From: Oceanospirillaceae bacterium
GTDB lineage: Bacteria > Pseudomonadota > Gammaproteobacteria > Pseudomonadales > Balneatricaceae
DNA length: 64,000 nucleotides
NCBI GenBank assembly: GCA_013215445.1
Contig: JABSRA010000006.1
Span: 62,001-126,000, forward strand
Direction of reading: 5' to 3'
A program made the translations under genes and the position numbers. Each line of letters begins with the position of its first letter. Positions within the stretch are counted from its first letter, which is position 1. Of this stretch, positions 62,392 through 64,000 are shown piece by piece. The notes beneath the pieces were generated by a model. It ran no database searches. It was not told where the DNA came from and saw only the letters and a program-made list of their open reading frames with translations.

Positions 62392-63246
62392 ATGATGTCT
62401 AAACAGCCCTCATCCTATTATAAAATTGCCGAGGCTATCGATTACCTCCACAATAATTTTAAACAGCAACCTTCTCTGGCTGAGATCGCCTCCAGTGTAC
62501 ACTTAAGCCCTTTTCATTTTCAGCGCATGTTCTCCGATTGGGCTGGCGTTAGTCCTAAAAAGTTTATGCAATTTTTGAGTGTCGAATACGCCAAAGATCG
62601 GCTGAAAAATCATCGAGAAAGTCTGTTGGAAACTGCGTTACAAACCGGTTTGTCCGGGCCTAGTCGACTCCATGATTTGTTTGTCACTATTGAGGGTATG
62701 ACTCCAGGGCAATATAAACAAGCGGGTTTGCAGTTGGTCATAAACTATTATCTATATCCAACGGTGTTTGGTGAGGTTTTAATTGCGTCGACTTTAAGAG
62801 GAGTGTGTCATGTTGGATTTGTAGCAACGCTTGAAGAAGGCGTCGAGCTATTAGCGGCAAAATTTCAGCAGGCACAGTTACAACACGAATCAGATGCACT
62901 GCAGCAGGCTGCCTTAAAAGTTTTTCAACATGATTGGAGTGCGCCTTATACTCCTAACACTAAGGTTAAGCTGCATCTAAAGGGGACTGATTTTCAGTTA
63001 AAAGTGTGGCAGGCGTTACTCAGCATTCCCGTCGCTAGTTTAGCGACTTACGGACAGCTTGCAACATCGATTGGAACCCCTAAGGCCTCTCGAGCAGTAG
63101 GCACGGCAATATCAAATAACCCAGTGGCATTTTTGATCCCCTGCCATCGAGTGATCAGAGCGACCGGGCATTTTGGAGAATATCGTTGGGGGAGTACCAG
63201 AAAATCTGCCATGATTGGCTGGGAAGCGGCACAGCATTATGGCTGA
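62392..63246 (+). CDS. ada: AraC-type regulator fused to O6-methylguanine-DNA methyltransferase (Ada-like)
   Basis: A 284-residue protein. An AraC helix-turn-helix domain (AIDYLHNNFKQQPSLAEIASSV, HFQRMFSDWAGVSPKKFMQF, about residues 12-105) precedes a methyltransferase domain with a ribonuclease-like N-part and the active-site PCHRVI motif (acceptor Cys about 251), followed by GHFGEYRWGSTRKSAMIGWE. It repairs O6-methylguanine and may regulate the response. Compared with Escherichia coli Ada it lacks the N-terminal zinc/phosphotriester domain, which is encoded separately by the next, overlapping gene. Either of two adjacent ATG codons may start it. Confidence 0.93.
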   Translation: MMSKQPSSYYKIAEAIDYLHNNFKQQPSLAEIASSVHLSPFHFQRMFSDWAGVSPKKFMQFLSVEYAKDRLKNHRESLLETALQTGLSGPSRLHDLFVTIEGMTPGQYKQAGLQLVINYYLYPTVFGEVLIASTLRGVCHVGFVATLEEGVELLAAKFQQAQLQHESDALQQAALKVFQHDWSAPYTPNTKVKLHLKGTDFQLKVWQALLSIPVASLATYGQLATSIGTPKASRAVGTAISNNPVAFLIPCHRVIRATGHFGEYRWGSTRKSAMIGWEAAQHYG

Positions 63247-63532
63247 TGTGTTGAGAAGACACGCGCAATTAAGCGATCAGGATTTGATCAAGCTACTGCG
63301 CAACCGACAGGTTATTTTGGCTGGCAATGCGAACCTCAAAATTTATGGCAGGTTAGACTGTGCTGCTGGGAGGCGTCTGCACAAGCGCAACAGGGTATTC
63401 TTTAGTTCGACTTCAGAGGCTGTAAAGCAGGGTTACAGGCCCTGTGGTCGGTGCTTGAAACCGGACTATTTAAAATGGAAAAATGGTAGTGAGAATTATA
63501 GCGTTTTTAGCCGTTGCCAAGGAGTGAGTTGA
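63239..63532 (+). CDS. Stand-alone Ada metal-binding-domain-like protein
   Basis: About 97 residues from the ATG at 63239, which overlaps the previous stop by 8 bp; an upstream in-frame ATG would overlap more. The body reads LKIYGRLDCAAGRRL, NRVFFSSTSEAVKQGYRPCGRC and LKPDYLKW, matching the Ada N-terminal zinc domain. Of the four Ada cysteines only three are evident (DC, PC, RC); the second of the first pair is missing, as in a known stand-alone subgroup. Whether it binds zinc or repairs methylphosphotriesters is open. Confidence 0.82.
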   Translation: MADVLRRHAQLSDQDLIKLLRNRQVILAGNANLKIYGRLDCAAGRRLHKRNRVFFSSTSEAVKQGYRPCGRCLKPDYLKWKNGSENYSVFSRCQGVS

Positions 63533-63561
63533 TAGCGGCGCAGACCAAAAGCACCACCTTA

Positions 63562-63990
63562 TTAAAGATGCATAGAAGTGGGTTGCTGGGATTGAGAGGC
63601 TGACAATAATTTATTTTTAAGCCAGTGGGTACCTTCTTCCCGGTTATAAAAAAACTGGTAGGGGATTTTTAAGCCCTGATAAAAGTCGGATATTTTATCT
63701 TGGACAATTAACATGGCGTTTTTATCGATAAAAACTAAGGCGATTGCCACTAGCCCCAATTCTCGACGGAGTTTTGCAAAGTGATACATTGCCTGTGCAG
63801 CCTGTGGTGTATAGAGGCAGTTTTCGTGCATTAGTATTAGCTGTCCCCAGGGCTCGTCCAAATATTTAATTGCATCCACCACGTCTTCTTGATAATTCTC
63901 GACAGCTTCATGATTGAAGGGACCCGTTGCATCTACTTTTAAGATATTTCCCTGTCGACAGACGATAAACCTGCCATGAGATTCAAACAT
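63562..63990 (-). CDS. Hypothetical protein of about 142 residues
   Basis: A soluble protein without signal peptide or membrane helix. ATG at 63990 has AGGGG five bases upstream and is preferred to the GTG six bases before it. The alternating strand/helix pattern (GNILKVDATGPFNHEAVENYQEDVVD, then WGQLILMHENCLYTPQA and LVAIALVFIDKNAMLIVQD) looks like a small alpha/beta domain of STAS/SpoIIAA-like size, but no family is recognised. It converges with the Ada-domain gene, 29 bp apart. Confidence 0.7.
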   Translation of the reverse strand: MFESHGRFIVCRQGNILKVDATGPFNHEAVENYQEDVVDAIKYLDEPWGQLILMHENCLYTPQAAQAMYHFAKLRRELGLVAIALVFIDKNAMLIVQDKISDFYQGLKIPYQFFYNREEGTHWLKNKLLSASQSQQPTSMHL

Positions 63991-64000
63991 AAACACCCCT

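Overview
The window looks like chromosomal DNA of a marine-type gammaproteobacterium. The signs are moderate GC, many carboxylate uptake systems (one tripartite tricarboxylate transporter and two TRAP transporters), a pqi operon, an SLC5-type hybrid histidine kinase, a polar-type flagellin and a two-module copper resistance cluster. The order is inferred from general gene content (Cellvibrionales/Spongiibacterales-like is a guess). No rRNA, tRNA, CRISPR array or prophage was seen.

Layout. 1-7272 (minus strand): a catabolic operon joining an HpcH/HpaI-type aldolase, an enolase-superfamily enzyme, TctB/TctA permease subunits, an unassigned membrane protein and the lower meta-cleavage enzymes (oxopentenoate hydratase, acylating acetaldehyde dehydrogenase, start of the hydroxyoxovalerate aldolase). 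A divergent LysR regulator and a TctC binding protein follow (7390-9415); the same ATTCC-N5-GGAAT palindrome stands before both transcription units. 9.4-10.5 kb is decayed DNA with a relic of a REP-associated (Y1) transposase interrupted by a short palindromic repeat. 10.5-18.3 kb: GMC oxidoreductase, TAXI-TRAP transporter, a MITE-like element and an exported fumarylacetoacetase-family protein. 19.2-22.7 kb: pqiAABC operon with split pqiA. 22.8-29.6 kb: YHS/HMBD copper P-type ATPase, DUF3127 protein with an SSB-like tip, GNAT, EamA exporter/Lrp pair, TetR/SDR pair with two operators.

29.8-42.1 kb is a copper-resistance island beginning beside a dead IS1595-type transposase and a truncated MITE copy. 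It holds two divergent copA-copB modules, a cytochrome c, small Met/His-rich proteins, a cupredoxin, an ABC-exporter membrane domain lacking its ATPase, and a copRS-type two-component system. 42.1-46.7 kb: TRAP transporter, GntR regulator and SMP-30 lactonase (sugar-acid type). 47.2-50.3 kb: 2-oxoacid dehydrogenase E1alpha-E1beta-E2 without E3. 50.7-51.5 kb: isolated flagellin. 52.2-55.3 kb: small membrane protein plus SLC5-STAC histidine kinase. 55.8-58.4 kb: DUF2157 and DUF4401-GDYXXLXY membrane proteins. 59.6-64 kb: diguanylate cyclase, GT90-like glycosyltransferase, another MITE copy, AraC-methyltransferase (Ada-like) with a separate Ada zinc-domain protein, and a hypothetical protein.

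The least ordinary items are the dispersed inverted-repeat element family with its 47-bp palindromic sub-unit (also found inside the transposase relic), the ATPase-less ABC membrane protein in the copper cluster, the exported FAH-family protein, the DUF3127 protein ending like SSB, and the reversed, split Ada layout. No wholly new multi-gene system could be demonstrated from sequence alone.
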